Assembly (NCBI RefSeq): GCF_012273015.1
Contig: NZ_CP050954.1
Location: 3,450,001-3,514,000, forward strand
DNA: 64,000 nt
Source of the DNA: Hymenobacter sp. BT18
GTDB taxonomy: Bacteria > Bacteroidota > Bacteroidia > Cytophagales > Hymenobacteraceae
Direction of reading: 5' to 3'
Of this stretch, positions 1 to 8,692 are shown piece by piece. The notes below the pieces were generated by a model. The model was not told the DNA's origin and did not search any database. It worked only from the letters and a program-made list of their open reading frames with translations. Made by a program: the position numbers and the translations under genes. The first letter of the stretch is position 1. Each line of letters begins with the position of its first letter.

Positions 1-332
1 ACTACGCCCAGCGGCACCCGCACCTTGGAAATCTGCAGCCCATTGGCCAGTTCCTGGGCACTCAGCACCTGGCCCAGCGGAGAGGGCAGCGCCGCTACGT
101 TGCCCATATCCTGGGCTATGCCTTCCAGCCGCGCCGCCGTCAGCTGTAGCCGGTCGTACTTGGGGTCGTCGGGCGACATCAGGGCTAGGTCCTTGGCATT
201 CTCGGCCAGCAGAAACGGCGTTTCCGCTACGGCGGCCGCGGCCAGATCCAGCAGTACGGCCTCGATGGCCGCCGGGGAAAGCAGCCCCAGGGTGCGGCTG
301 GCCTGCTGGGTAGCTTGGAAGATGTCAAGCAT
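1..332 (-). CDS. proA: Glutamate-5-semialdehyde dehydrogenase (gamma-glutamyl phosphate reductase), 5' part only
   Basis: Second enzyme of proline synthesis; it reduces gamma-glutamyl phosphate to glutamate semialdehyde with NADPH in the cytosol. Only the first 110 codons are present, because the gene runs off the left edge. The visible part has the usual ProA N-terminus: a helix beginning MLDIFQATQQASRTLG, then the LLAENAKDLAL segment that matches the family's 'ANxxDL' region. The ATG at 332 is chosen because it gives the expected N-terminal length. It lies downstream of proB on the same strand, separated by 265 bp filled with inverted repeats, so co-transcription is likely but the spacer is unusual. 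The catalytic cysteine lies outside the window. Recognition is from the N-terminus plus the proB neighbour. Confidence 0.85.
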   Translation of the reverse strand, partial: MLDIFQATQQASRTLGLLSPAAIEAVLLDLAAAAVAETPFLLAENAKDLALMSPDDPKYDRLQLTAARLEGIAQDMGNVAALPSPLGQVLSAQELANGLQISKVRVPLGV

Positions 333-338
333 AGGTTG

Positions 339-599
339 AATGTGCTAATGTGAGAAATGTGCTGCGCTTCGCTAATGTGAGCAATGTGGGAAATGTGTCA
401 TGGCGAGCAGGGCGAAGCCATCCGGCCTGGGCAACGTGCCCAGCTTCGGGGTGTGACAAGCCCCTATCCTGCGCCGCCCGCGTTGGGGCTTGCTGATAGA
501 AAGATGCGTCTGGTTTTGTCCAGGACGGATGGCTTCGCCCTGCTCGCCATGACGCGTATTATCAGCCCATTATTCACATTTCTTCCACATGAGCACATT
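339..599. repeat. Compound intergenic fold-back built of AATGTG words
   Basis: Six copies of AATGTG lie between 339 and 397, and the complementary word CACATT recurs at 575-580 and 594-599. The whole proB-proA spacer can therefore fold back on itself, with the better palindrome 399-551 inside it. The last word touches the proB stop codon. A similar AATGTG-rich fold-back sits between atpD and atpC. Confidence 0.6.
399..551. repeat. Dispersed palindromic repeat, copy 1 (26-bp perfect arms)
   Basis: The arms 399-424 and 526-551 are exact reverse complements and contain GCGAGCAGGGCGAAGCC. They enclose about 100 bp that includes a further GGGGC-type stem. The arm resembles those near 18.5, 20.1, 21.0, 22.0 and 52.0 kb, which share a GAGC-GAAGC core. 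It lies between proB and proA and would form a strong stem in their mRNA. Confidence 0.75.
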
Positions 600-1689
600 A
601 CCCCAGCTCTGCCGTCAGGAACAGGTAGTCGTAGTGCACCAGGGGCTTCTGCTGCTGCTGGCCCAGGCGCTCCAGGGCTTTGTCGGAGCCATACTCGGCC
701 AGGCCCAGGCCCAGGGGCTTGCCGGCCTCATCCAGGATGCGGATAATGTCGCCTTTCTGGAACGTGCCCATAATGGCCAGCACACCTACCGGCAGCAGGC
801 TGGTAGCCTGGTGCGGGGTGAGCAGGGCCGTTTTGGCACCGGCATTAATGAGGACCGCGCCTTTGGCCGCCAGGTCAGAATGCGCAATCCACTTTTTCTT
901 GCTGGAAGCGGTTTTATTGGGCAGGAAGTGGGTGTTGACGACCTCCCGGCGCAGCAGGCGGGGCAGTACGTTTTCGGTTTTGCCGTTGGCAATGTGCACG
1001 GAAATGCCCAGCTGCGCTACTTTATGGGCCATATGGCACTTGGTAATCATGCCACCCCGCCCGAACTGGGAACGTTGGGTGGAAACAAACGACGAGAAGC
1101 TGGTGGTAGTGGGCGCAATTTCCGGGATAAGCTCGGAAGCCGGGTCCTGAGGGTTGCCGTTGAAGATGCCATCCACGTTGCTCAGAATCAGCAGGGCATC
1201 GGCATCGAGCATAGTAGCCACCAGCCCGGCCAGCTCATCGTTGTCGGTGAACATCAGCTCCGTGACGGAAATGACGTCATTCTCATTCACGATGGGGATG
1301 ATGTTGTTCTGCAGCAGGGCCCGAAAGCAGTTCTGCATGTTCAGGTAATGCTGCCGGTCACGAAAGTCTTCCTTGGTTACCAGCACCTGGGCGCAGAGCA
1401 AATCCTGCCGGGCCAGCAGCTCGGCGTAGGTAGCCAGCAGCTTCACCTGGCCCACGGCGGCCAGCACCTGCCGGCTGGTTACGGCGTCGGCTTTCTCCGA
1501 AACCTGTACCAGGCTGCGCCCCGACGCCACCGCCCCCGACGAGACAACAATAATTTCCTTGCCCTGCTTTTTCAGGTCGGCAATCTGGGCTACCAAGTGG
1601 CTGATGCGCGTCAGGTCGGGGAAGCCGTCGGCCTGCGTTAGCACGTTGGAGCCGATTTTTACGATGATGCGGTGGTAAGCAAGCGCCAT
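598..1689 (-). CDS. proB: Glutamate 5-kinase with C-terminal PUA domain
   Basis: First step of proline synthesis: ATP-dependent phosphorylation of glutamate. The 363 residues match the usual length of the two-domain form. The amino-acid-kinase domain starts IIVKIGSNVL and continues with VVSSGAVASG, the NENDVIS loop, LLILSNVDGIF and the GRGGMITK nucleotide-site motif. The PUA domain occupies roughly the last 90 residues. The ATG at 1689 is preferred because the upstream in-frame extension does not resemble the family. The stop codon abuts the AATGTG repeat tract leading to proA. Confidence 0.93.
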   Translation of the reverse strand: MALAYHRIIVKIGSNVLTQADGFPDLTRISHLVAQIADLKKQGKEIIVVSSGAVASGRSLVQVSEKADAVTSRQVLAAVGQVKLLATYAELLARQDLLCAQVLVTKEDFRDRQHYLNMQNCFRALLQNNIIPIVNENDVISVTELMFTDNDELAGLVATMLDADALLILSNVDGIFNGNPQDPASELIPEIAPTTTSFSSFVSTQRSQFGRGGMITKCHMAHKVAQLGISVHIANGKTENVLPRLLRREVVNTHFLPNKTASSKKKWIAHSDLAAKGAVLINAGAKTALLTPHQATSLLPVGVLAIMGTFQKGDIIRILDEAGKPLGLGLAEYGSDKALERLGQQQQKPLVHYDYLFLTAELG

Positions 1690-1826
1690 ACGCTGTCGAT
1701 GAGGTCTGGGGCGTAAGGTAGGGCCGCCGTGGCAGTGATACCCAATCAATACTAGGTTGAGCTACAAAGTCTACCACTTATTGGCGGAAGATTCGTTGTA
1801 GTACCGCCCGCTTCTGTTTGCTGCTT

Positions 1827-2825
1827 ATGCCTCTTCTTCCGCGCTTTTTTCAGTGGCTGTTGCTTACACCCGTGGTGTTGGTGGCTTGCGAGTCGGGTGG
1901 GGCGCAGCAACGTACTACGTCTACCAATTCTCCATCTGCCATGCAAACTGCTCCCACGCGCGCCGATACGAGCCGCCTCTATTCGGATGTTGAGTTTCTG
2001 ACGTCTTTGCAACCCGCCCGCAACTATCGCAACCTGACTTCGCTCAACCAAGCCGCCGATTACATAAAGGCCGAATTCGAAAAGCTGAATGGGCGCGTGG
2101 AAGAGCAACTTTTCAAGGCGGATGGCCGGCAATATCGCAACATCATCTTCTCCCTAGGTCCGCCGGATGCTCCGCGCATTATTGTGGGCGCCCACTACGA
2201 TGTGTGCGGCGACACGCCCGGGGCCGACGATAACGCCAGCGCCGTAGCGGGCCTGCTCGAAACGGCCCGCCTGCTGCATCAGTCGGCTGGGCAGCTGCGT
2301 AACCGCCTCGACTTGGTGGCCTATGCCAACGAGGAGCCGCCCTACTTCGCCACCCGGCACATGGGCAGCGCCGTGCACGCCAAGTCTCTGCACGATGCCC
2401 AGGTTGCGGTGCGGGCCATGCTGTGCTACGAAATGATTGGGTACTTCCGCGACGAGCCTGGCTCCCAGCAGTTTCCCAATGCCCAGTTAGCGGCGCTGTA
2501 CCCCAATACCGGCAACTTCATCATTGTAGTAGGCCGCACCGGACAGGAGGCCTTCACGCAACGGGTGCAGAAGCTCATGCAGCCCGCCGCCGACCTGGAT
2601 GTGCAGCGCATCAACCTGCCTATGGAAATGGGCCTAGCTGGTTTATCGGACCACCGTAGCTATTGGGAATATGGCTACGATGCCCTGATGATAAACGACA
2701 CGGCTTTCCTCCGCAACCCCAATTACCACTTGGCCTCAGACACTATTGAAACCCTGGATTTTGGGCGCATGGCAGAGGTGGTGAATGGGACGTACGCCGC
2801 GATTCTAGGGCTGCAGCAACAGTAG
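1827..2825 (+). CDS. M28-family zinc peptidase, predicted lipoprotein
   Basis: Predicted exported metallopeptidase of family M28 (aminopeptidase or glutaminyl-cyclase-like). The first 21 residues form a lipoprotein signal ending in the lipobox LVAC (Cys21). Likely metal and catalytic residues are H123 and D125 (GAHYD), D134/D135 (ADDNASA), E169/E170 (ANEEPP) and a histidine near the end (LSDHRSY). At 332 residues it is a single-domain member. An in-frame TTG lies 9 bases upstream, but the ATG at 1827 gives a better signal peptide. It is divergent from proB. The substrate cannot be told from sequence. Confidence 0.85.
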   Translation: MPLLPRFFQWLLLTPVVLVACESGGAQQRTTSTNSPSAMQTAPTRADTSRLYSDVEFLTSLQPARNYRNLTSLNQAADYIKAEFEKLNGRVEEQLFKADGRQYRNIIFSLGPPDAPRIIVGAHYDVCGDTPGADDNASAVAGLLETARLLHQSAGQLRNRLDLVAYANEEPPYFATRHMGSAVHAKSLHDAQVAVRAMLCYEMIGYFRDEPGSQQFPNAQLAALYPNTGNFIIVVGRTGQEAFTQRVQKLMQPAADLDVQRINLPMEMGLAGLSDHRSYWEYGYDALMINDTAFLRNPNYHLASDTIETLDFGRMAEVVNGTYAAILGLQQQ

Positions 2826-2828
2826 CCC

Positions 2829-4034
2829 TTAGCTGGAGCGCAGGCCCAGCACCCACACGTACACCAGTGTGCCGCCCAGAAACGCCAGGAACAGCACACC
2901 GCTTCCGGGAAGCATCAGCGCTTCCGCAGCTACAGCCAGCGCCCCCACGGCCGCCAGCCCCCAGCCAAACCAGCGCGACTGTTGGCGCCGCTTGGAATGC
3001 CACTGGCGCTGGGTGCCCACCAGTGGGAACAGCAGGCCCAGCCCCACAATACCAGCAGTGGTGAGCGGGAGCAGCCGGCCGAAATGGCCAATTGCCAACA
3101 TTCCCAGGCCGCCCAGCAGCAAACCCATAAACTGGTTGGAGTCGCGGGTGGCCTGCTCGCTCAGAGCAAAGCGGCCGTAGCGGTTCAGGCGCAACAGGGA
3201 GTTGAACAGGGGCTCGGCAAACCAGCTCATGTACACTATCACCAGGTACAGCGGCAGCAGCACCGGCACAAAGCGCGACAACACAAACATGCCGATAAAT
3301 AAGCCCTGACGCATGCTTGGGCTCAGCGTCTGCGTCCAAACGGTGAAGCGGTAAAACCAGTTGTACACCCAGAATCGAGCTTTCAGCGACGCCACCAGCC
3401 CTTCACGGGCATAGTCGGAAGTGGGGGTAAGGCGCAGCGCTTCCTGAAAGTGGCCGGAGGCTTCTTTGGCGCGGCCGCGCTCCAGGGCCACCCAGCCCAG
3501 GTCGGCGTGGGTACCGGCGTCGGAGGGGCTTTGGCGCAAGGCTTCGTCGAGGTCGGCGGCGGCTTCGTCGCGGCGGCCCAGGCGCGCCAGGCACCGGGCC
3601 CGTAAGCCCAAGCAGTCCACGTGAACGGGGTCGGCGGCCAGCCCGGCTTCGGCTGCCCGCAGCGCGGCGTGCAGCTGCCCCTGCTGAAACCGAATCAACC
3701 CCAGCACATGGTGGTAGTCGGCATCCTCGGGGTCCAGGGCCAGGGCTTCTTCAATGGCTTGCAGGGCCAAGGGCAGCTCGTGCTGGCGCTGCAGGGCAGC
3801 ACTCAGCACGTAGAAGGCAAAGCTGCTTTCGGGCGAGAGGTGAATAGCGTGCTGGGCCGCTTCCTGGGCCTGGGGAAGCTGGCCTTGCTCCATCAGCGCC
3901 AGGGCCAGCAGACATTGCAGGTAGCCGTTTTCCGGGTCTTGGTGGAGCAGCCGCCGTGCTTCCCGCTCCGCATCCTGCGGGCGTTTGTGCTGGAGCAGGA
4001 GCTGAACTCGGTTGAAGGCTTGGTAGGATTCCAT
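2829..4034 (-). CDS. TPR protein with C-terminal multi-pass membrane region
   Basis: 401 residues in two parts. Residues 1-215 are about six tetratricopeptide repeats with regular 34-residue spacing and the Ala/Leu/Pro pattern of the fold. From about 225 to the end are five or six hydrophobic segments. The TPR domain carries no signal peptide, so it probably faces the cytosol. It begins 42 bp after the end of the TPR-AAA+ ATPase gene on the same strand, so the two are likely co-transcribed and may work together, the membrane TPR as anchor and the ATPase as motor. That pairing is an inference. The stop lies 3 bp from the convergent M28 gene. Confidence 0.8.
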   Translation of the reverse strand: MESYQAFNRVQLLLQHKRPQDAEREARRLLHQDPENGYLQCLLALALMEQGQLPQAQEAAQHAIHLSPESSFAFYVLSAALQRQHELPLALQAIEEALALDPEDADYHHVLGLIRFQQGQLHAALRAAEAGLAADPVHVDCLGLRARCLARLGRRDEAAADLDEALRQSPSDAGTHADLGWVALERGRAKEASGHFQEALRLTPTSDYAREGLVASLKARFWVYNWFYRFTVWTQTLSPSMRQGLFIGMFVLSRFVPVLLPLYLVIVYMSWFAEPLFNSLLRLNRYGRFALSEQATRDSNQFMGLLLGGLGMLAIGHFGRLLPLTTAGIVGLGLLFPLVGTQRQWHSKRRQQSRWFGWGLAAVGALAVAAEALMLPGSGVLFLAFLGGTLVYVWVLGLRSS

Positions 4035-4076
4035 AGATGATGCCGCTGAAAAACCGCTGGAAAGGGCGAAATCCGA

Positions 4077-5450
4077 TTATTTCTTAATTCCCAGGTACGT
4101 CAGGATGTCGTCGTAGGTGCCGCCTTCGTTGGAGTACAGGGCGTAGTTTTTGGCGGTGGCAAACCACTCCTTGGTGCTGGGGCGTACCTGCTTGGCGGCG
4201 GCCAGCAGGTTGCTTTGCTGCACGGGCAGCGCCTTCCCGGCCTTCATCGACTCGCGCAGGCAGCTCTCCACCGCCAGGTCGACTACAGCCTGTAGGTCTG
4301 CACCCGAGAAGCCGGCCGTTTGGGCGGCCAGGGCCGCCAGGTTCAGGCCGGGCGCCACGGGCTTGCCGCGCAGCAGCACGTCCAGAATGGCCACGCGGGC
4401 GGGCTCGTCGGGGGGCGTCACCAGCACAATGCGGTCGAAGCGGCCGGGGCGCCGGAAAGCGGGGTCGAGGTGCCAGGGGGCGTTAGTGGCGGCCAGAATC
4501 AGCACGCCGTCGTTGGAGCTGCGGGCCCCGTCCAGCTCTTCCAGAAACTGGTTGATGAGGGTGCGGCCCGCGCTCTGGCGCAGGTCGTGGCGGTTGGCGG
4601 CCAGGGCATCTACCTCGTCAAAAAACAGTACGCACGGAGCCTGCACGCGGGCCAGCTCAAACAAGTCGTGGAGCTTTTGCTCGCTCTGGCCCATCCACAT
4701 ATCCAGAATGTCGTTGATGCCGACGTGGATAAACGAGGCCTTTACTTCCCCGGCCGTGGCGCGGGCCAGATAGGTTTTGCCGCAGCCCGGGGGGCCGTAC
4801 AGCAGCAGCCCGCCCCCGGCGGCTTTGCCGTAGGCCTTGTACAGGTCGGGGAACTGCAGGGGGTGCACCATTTTGAGGTTGATTTCCTCCTTTACTGCGT
4901 CCATGCCCCCCACGTCCGAAAAGTTGATTTGCGGCTTTTCCAGCCCCGCAAACAAGGCCCGCTCGTCCAGGCCCGCCGCCGATACGCTGGCTTGGTACTC
5001 GGCGGGGGCGCCTCCACCGGCGGGCTGAGCGGCCGGTCGCAAGCCCAGCAGGCCTTCCAGCTCCGCATCGCGCAAAGAGGTGTCCAAGTGAAGGGCAGTT
5101 TGGTAGGCCGTACGCGCTTCCTGGGGCGGGCCGCCTGCCTGGGCCAGCAGGCGCGCGTGCAGCAGATGAGCGGCAGCCTGATCGGGGTGGGCGCGGAGCA
5201 GCTCTTCCAGCACGACTAAAGCCGCCGAAGTTTTCTGCAGAGCCGCGTAGGTTTTGGCTAGCCCCAGCTGCAGCTCGGCGTCGTCCGGGGCCTGGCGCAG
5301 ACCCATGCGATAGTGTTCCTCGGCCTCCGCCAGCCGGCCGGCGTCCCGCAGCAGGGCCGCCACGTGCCGACGCAGGGGCACGTTGTCGGGCGAAAAAGAT
5401 AAGGCGTCGAGCAGGGGTTGTAAATCGGAGGAATTCAGCGGCGCGGCCAT
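4077..5450 (-). CDS. AAA+ ATPase (Cdc48/ATAD1-like module) with N-terminal TPRs
   Basis: 457-residue ATPase. Residues 24-125 form three TPR-like repeats, followed by an Ala/Gly/Pro linker to about 160. One AAA+ module follows: Walker A GPPGCGKT (219-226), Walker B CVLFFDEVDA (273-282), sensor 1 ATNAP (about 321-325) and the double arginine-finger region FRRPGRFDR (332-340). The module resembles single-ring classical AAA proteins such as Cdc48-type unfoldases, and there is no protease domain. The TPRs probably bind a partner or substrate. It is first of a two-gene unit with the TPR membrane protein. Function beyond ATP-driven remodelling is unknown. Confidence 0.85.
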   Translation of the reverse strand: MAAPLNSSDLQPLLDALSFSPDNVPLRRHVAALLRDAGRLAEAEEHYRMGLRQAPDDAELQLGLAKTYAALQKTSAALVVLEELLRAHPDQAAAHLLHARLLAQAGGPPQEARTAYQTALHLDTSLRDAELEGLLGLRPAAQPAGGGAPAEYQASVSAAGLDERALFAGLEKPQINFSDVGGMDAVKEEINLKMVHPLQFPDLYKAYGKAAGGGLLLYGPPGCGKTYLARATAGEVKASFIHVGINDILDMWMGQSEQKLHDLFELARVQAPCVLFFDEVDALAANRHDLRQSAGRTLINQFLEELDGARSSNDGVLILAATNAPWHLDPAFRRPGRFDRIVLVTPPDEPARVAILDVLLRGKPVAPGLNLAALAAQTAGFSGADLQAVVDLAVESCLRESMKAGKALPVQQSNLLAAAKQVRPSTKEWFATAKNYALYSNEGGTYDDILTYLGIKK

Positions 5451-5702
5451 AGCAATGCAGAAAGTAGATCGATAAGCAAGCTACGCACTATGGCCACACG
5501 GCACCAGCTTCGCGGGTAGAATGTGTTTTTGGGGAAGAAGCCGTATTATTTGATAGGCCTGAAAAATACGAGGGGTGCATGAGAATTTATTTGGTTTTCG
5601 GTAGAAAGTGTAGATAAACAAAAGGGGTGTTTTGGAAATGTGGCCATCATTTTTAGATTGGGCCATCAAAAAATTAACCAGGGGTAAAACTGCTGCATCT
5701 CT

Positions 5703-7085
5703 ATGAGCCCGACTACTTCTTCGCGCCTTCCCGTTTCCCGGCTGCTGCTGCTGGGGCTGTTTCTGGCCGCGCTGGCTGCCGCTTTTATCGAATTGCCCCA
5801 CCCCGCCGCGGTGGCTGGCTCCCTTAATAGCGCCGATATTGCCTGGATGCTCACGGCTACCGCCTTTGTGCTGATTATGACGCCGGGGCTGTCGTTTTTC
5901 TACGGGGGCATGGTGCGGCCCAAAAACGTTATCAGCACCATGCTGCAAAGCTTCGTGGCCCTGGGCATCATCACCATTGTGTTCTACTTCGTGGGCTTCT
6001 CGCTGGCCTACGGCGACTCCTGGCATGGTATCATCGGCAATCCGTTCACCTTTGCCATGCTGCGCAACGTGGGTACCGCGCCCAATCCGGCGTTTGCGGC
6101 TACTATTCCGTTTATCCTCTACTTCGCCTTCCAGCTTAAGTTTGCCATCATCACCCCGGCCCTGATTACGGGTTCGTTTGCCGAGCGGGTACGCTTTAAG
6201 GGTTACCTGGCGTTTATGGTGCTGTTTTGCCTGTTCATCTACTGCCCGCTGGCGCACTGGACCTGGCACCCCGAGGGCTTCCTGCGCAAGTGGGGCGTGC
6301 TCGACTTTGCCGGGGGCACCGTAGTGCACATCTCGGCGGGCATAGCTTCGCTGGCGGGCGCGCTGGTGCTGGGCCGCCGCACTACGCACCTGCGCAATAC
6401 GTCTTTCTCTACGCCCAACGTGCCGTATGTGCTGCTGGGGACGGGCCTGCTGTGGTTTGGCTGGTTTGGCTTCAACGCCGGCTCGGCGCTGGGTGCCAAT
6501 GAGCTGGCCGCCCAATCCTTTGTAAACACCAACCTGGCTTCGGCCGCGGCCCTCATTGCCTGGCTGCTGGTAGAGGTGGCCCGGGGCGGTAAGCCCACCG
6601 CAGTAGGTGCCTGCACCGGGGCAGTAGTGGGGCTGGTAGCCATTACGCCTGCTGCCGGGTACGTGAGCTACGGCCAAAGCGTGCTGTTTGGGGTAGTAGG
6701 GGCCCTGGTGAGCCACGCCGCCGTGCACTGGCAGAACAAGCGCACTACCATCGACGACACCCTCGACGTGTTTCCCTGCCACGGCCTGGGCGGCATTGTG
6801 GGCATGCTCCTCACGGGAGTTTTCGCCGACAAGGTGGGGCTTATCCATGGCACCTTCACTACTTTCGGCTACCACGTGCTGGGTCTGCTGATTGTGGTAA
6901 CGTATTCCTTCGTGGGCTCCTGGTTGCTGCTCAAGCTCACCGGCCGCTTCTTTGCTTTGCGCGTGAAAAACCACGAAGAAGAGCTGGGCCTCGACCTAAG
7001 CCAGCACGAGGAGTCAACCTACCACGTGGATGAGGAATTTGAGAAAACATACCGGCGCGCCGTGCTGGAACCACTACCCGTCTGA
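5703..7085 (+). CDS. amtB: Ammonium transporter, Amt/MEP/Rh family
   Basis: Ammonium channel of 460 residues with a hydrophobic N-terminal segment (13-30) before the 11-helix core. Signature residues are present: the substrate-recruiting aspartate D201 in the DFAGGTVVHISAG signature, the twin histidines H209 and H360 (FPCHGLGG), and the aromatic pore region around 130-145. The cytosolic tail from about 395 is charged. No PII (glnK) gene lies next to it, unlike the usual glnK-amtB arrangement. A clear terminator follows. The ATG at 5703 lies at the end of an AT-richer 250-bp leader in which no convincing TAnnTTTG promoter was found. Confidence 0.95.
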   Translation: MSPTTSSRLPVSRLLLLGLFLAALAAAFIELPHPAAVAGSLNSADIAWMLTATAFVLIMTPGLSFFYGGMVRPKNVISTMLQSFVALGIITIVFYFVGFSLAYGDSWHGIIGNPFTFAMLRNVGTAPNPAFAATIPFILYFAFQLKFAIITPALITGSFAERVRFKGYLAFMVLFCLFIYCPLAHWTWHPEGFLRKWGVLDFAGGTVVHISAGIASLAGALVLGRRTTHLRNTSFSTPNVPYVLLGTGLLWFGWFGFNAGSALGANELAAQSFVNTNLASAAALIAWLLVEVARGGKPTAVGACTGAVVGLVAITPAAGYVSYGQSVLFGVVGALVSHAAVHWQNKRTTIDDTLDVFPCHGLGGIVGMLLTGVFADKVGLIHGTFTTFGYHVLGLLIVVTYSFVGSWLLLKLTGRFFALRVKNHEEELGLDLSQHEESTYHVDEEFEKTYRRAVLEPLPV

Positions 7086-7145
7086 CCGAAACAGGCTGCT
7101 CTTCCTCCGGAAAGGGTAGCCCTAGAGGGGGGAATCTGACGGCAT

Positions 7146-7178
7146 AACGCCGGAGCTACTGCTAGCTCCGGCGTTTTT
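7146..7178 (+). terminator. Rho-independent terminator after amtB
   Basis: A perfect 13-bp stem (7146-7158 with 7163-7175) closes a 4-base loop and is followed by TTT. It lies 60 bp downstream of the amtB stop codon. Confidence 0.85.
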
Positions 7179-7253
7179 CGTGGCAGGCACTTTCATGTTT
7201 TGATTTAGCGCAACCCTCCCCACCCAGCATCATATACTTTAACCTCTAACCTC

Positions 7254-8051
7254 TCATTCCCCCATCTTGCTCAGGTAAAAGGAAACCAGGAAGCCCAGCA
7301 CGGTGATGAGGCCGGTGAAGTTGTGGGCCACCTCGAAAGCCTCGGGAATCATGGTGTCGGCAATCATGGCCAGTACGGCGCCGGCGGCTACGGCGGTGGT
7401 AGCGGCCACGATGTAGGGCGGGAAATGACTGAACACGGAATAGCCTACAAGGGACGCTACGCCCGAAACCAGGGCAATGCCCCCCCACAGCAAAAGCACG
7501 TACCGCGCCGGGCGCCCCGCTTTTTTCATGCCGGCGGCGCTGCTTAGCCCCTCAGGCAAGTTGGAAAGAAAAATGGCGACTACGGCTACCGTACTCACCG
7601 CGCCCCCGGCCAGCAAGCTAAGCCCGATGACAATGCTTTCCGGAATGCCGTCGAGGAGGGCGCCCACGGCCAGGGCCATGCCGTTATCGTCGCCGGGGGT
7701 GTTGCCTTCCGTCGCGCCGGCCTGCACATCCTGCCGCTCGGCCGCCTGCTGATGCCCCGAGCGTTTGCGGTGCTTCGCTCCGTAGCGCGCCAGCAGCCAG
7801 TTGGCGAAGGTGTAGCCCGCAGCGCCGCCCAAAAAGCCTACCGCCGCCGAGTAAAACCCGCCTTTGGTATAAGCATCTTCCATCAGCTCCAGGGAGAGCG
7901 TGGAAATAAGCACGCCGCTGCCAAAAGCCATGATGGCGGCCACTACCCGCTGGGGCACCTGGAAAAAGTAGCCGATGCCCGCGCCCAACAGCAGCGCCGA
8001 GCCCGAAACCAGGCCCCAGAAACCGGCCAGCATCCACGTAGGAAACGTCAT
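7254..8051 (-). CDS. ZIP-family metal transporter
   Basis: 265-residue integral membrane protein of the ZIP (zinc/iron permease) family. It has about eight hydrophobic segments and a hydrophilic, His/Lys-containing loop at 91-122 in the usual variable-loop position. The family's two core motifs are present as DGIPES (134-139) and NLPEGL (164-169), where acidic residues line the metal path. The first motif has Asp where ZupT-like proteins have His. The ATG at 8051 is chosen over an upstream TTG because it sits at the start of the first membrane segment. It is convergent with amtB. The transported metal is not predictable. Confidence 0.85.
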   Translation of the reverse strand: MTFPTWMLAGFWGLVSGSALLLGAGIGYFFQVPQRVVAAIMAFGSGVLISTLSLELMEDAYTKGGFYSAAVGFLGGAAGYTFANWLLARYGAKHRKRSGHQQAAERQDVQAGATEGNTPGDDNGMALAVGALLDGIPESIVIGLSLLAGGAVSTVAVVAIFLSNLPEGLSSAAGMKKAGRPARYVLLLWGGIALVSGVASLVGYSVFSHFPPYIVAATTAVAAGAVLAMIADTMIPEAFEVAHNFTGLITVLGFLVSFYLSKMGE

Positions 8052-8102
8052 AAGCAATAGAAGTAGCAAGGGGAAGGGTGGGAGGCCAGTACGCGCAAAT
8101 GG

Positions 8103-8372
8103 CTAGGCTTGATGCTTGGCCAAGGTGGTGCGTAGCGCTTCGTCCGTGAGGGCAGTTACTTGCACTTTCTTATAGGGAGCTGTGTGGCCCGCCAGCAGCA
8201 CTACGCTCGATTTGGGAACGGCGAACAACTTCGCCAGAAAGGCCAGCAGGCACTCATTGGCTTTGCCATCCTGGGCGGGGGCCTGCAGGCGCACTGTCAC
8301 GGTGCCATCGGCGCCCACCAGCAGCTCCGTGCGCCGTGCCCCGGGCTTGGCTTTTAGATGCAGCACGGCCAC
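8103..8372 (-). CDS. YggU/DUF167 family protein
   Basis: 89 residues with the DUF167 (UPF0235) pattern: LKAKPGARR near the start, VRLQAPAQDGKANECLLAFLA in the middle and a VLLAGHTAPYKKV strand-helix near the end. Function is unknown for the family. The start is GTG at 8372. It begins 2 bases after the stop codon of the small membrane gene upstream, indicating one transcript. Confidence 0.85.
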   Translation of the reverse strand: MAVLHLKAKPGARRTELLVGADGTVTVRLQAPAQDGKANECLLAFLAKLFAVPKSSVVLLAGHTAPYKKVQVTALTDEALRTTLAKHQA

Positions 8373-8374
8373 GG

Positions 8375-8575
8375 CTAGGCAGGGTCGTTGTAGGCGTCAT
8401 ACACATTCCAGGCCCAAATCAGGAAAGGCACCACTATCGTCCAAGCCAGAAAAATGCCCAGTGCGCCTCCCACAGCCCAGATGAGAAAGGCCTTCAGAAT
8501 CTGGCCTTTGATAAGCTGGCCAAGGCCAGGCACGAAGATGGACAGCAAGGCCGGTAAGCCGTAGGTTGGTTTCAT
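8375..8575 (-). CDS. Small two-helix membrane protein, TM2-like
   Basis: 66 residues with the shape of short TM2-domain-like proteins: a first helix with LSIFVPGLGQL, a KGQ turn, then a longer hydrophobic helix from about 30 to 57 and a polar tail. No catalytic residues are visible. It is cotranscribed with the YggU-type gene 2 bases downstream. The function is unknown. Confidence 0.7.
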   Translation of the reverse strand: MKPTYGLPALLSIFVPGLGQLIKGQILKAFLIWAVGGALGIFLAWTIVVPFLIWAWNVYDAYNDPA

Positions 8576-8692
8576 AGGGTGATGAGGTGAGTAGTAGGCG
8601 GTGTGTAGTTGGAAAATATGGCAACTGTACTAGGTGTGTCAGCAAAAACACACACAACCACTTGCGCGTTGAGCAATGGTAGTTTTTTCTTC

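Noticed and set aside
339..599. Possible CRISPR-like array from repeated AATGTG words
   Set aside because: Repeat units are 6-10 bp, spacing is irregular, there are no unique spacers of regular length and no cas genes.
5481..6974. A 497-codon open frame antisense to amtB
   Set aside because: It is a mirror of GC-rich codon bias. The translation is Gln/His/Gly-rich with no recognisable fold, and amtB on the other strand is certain.
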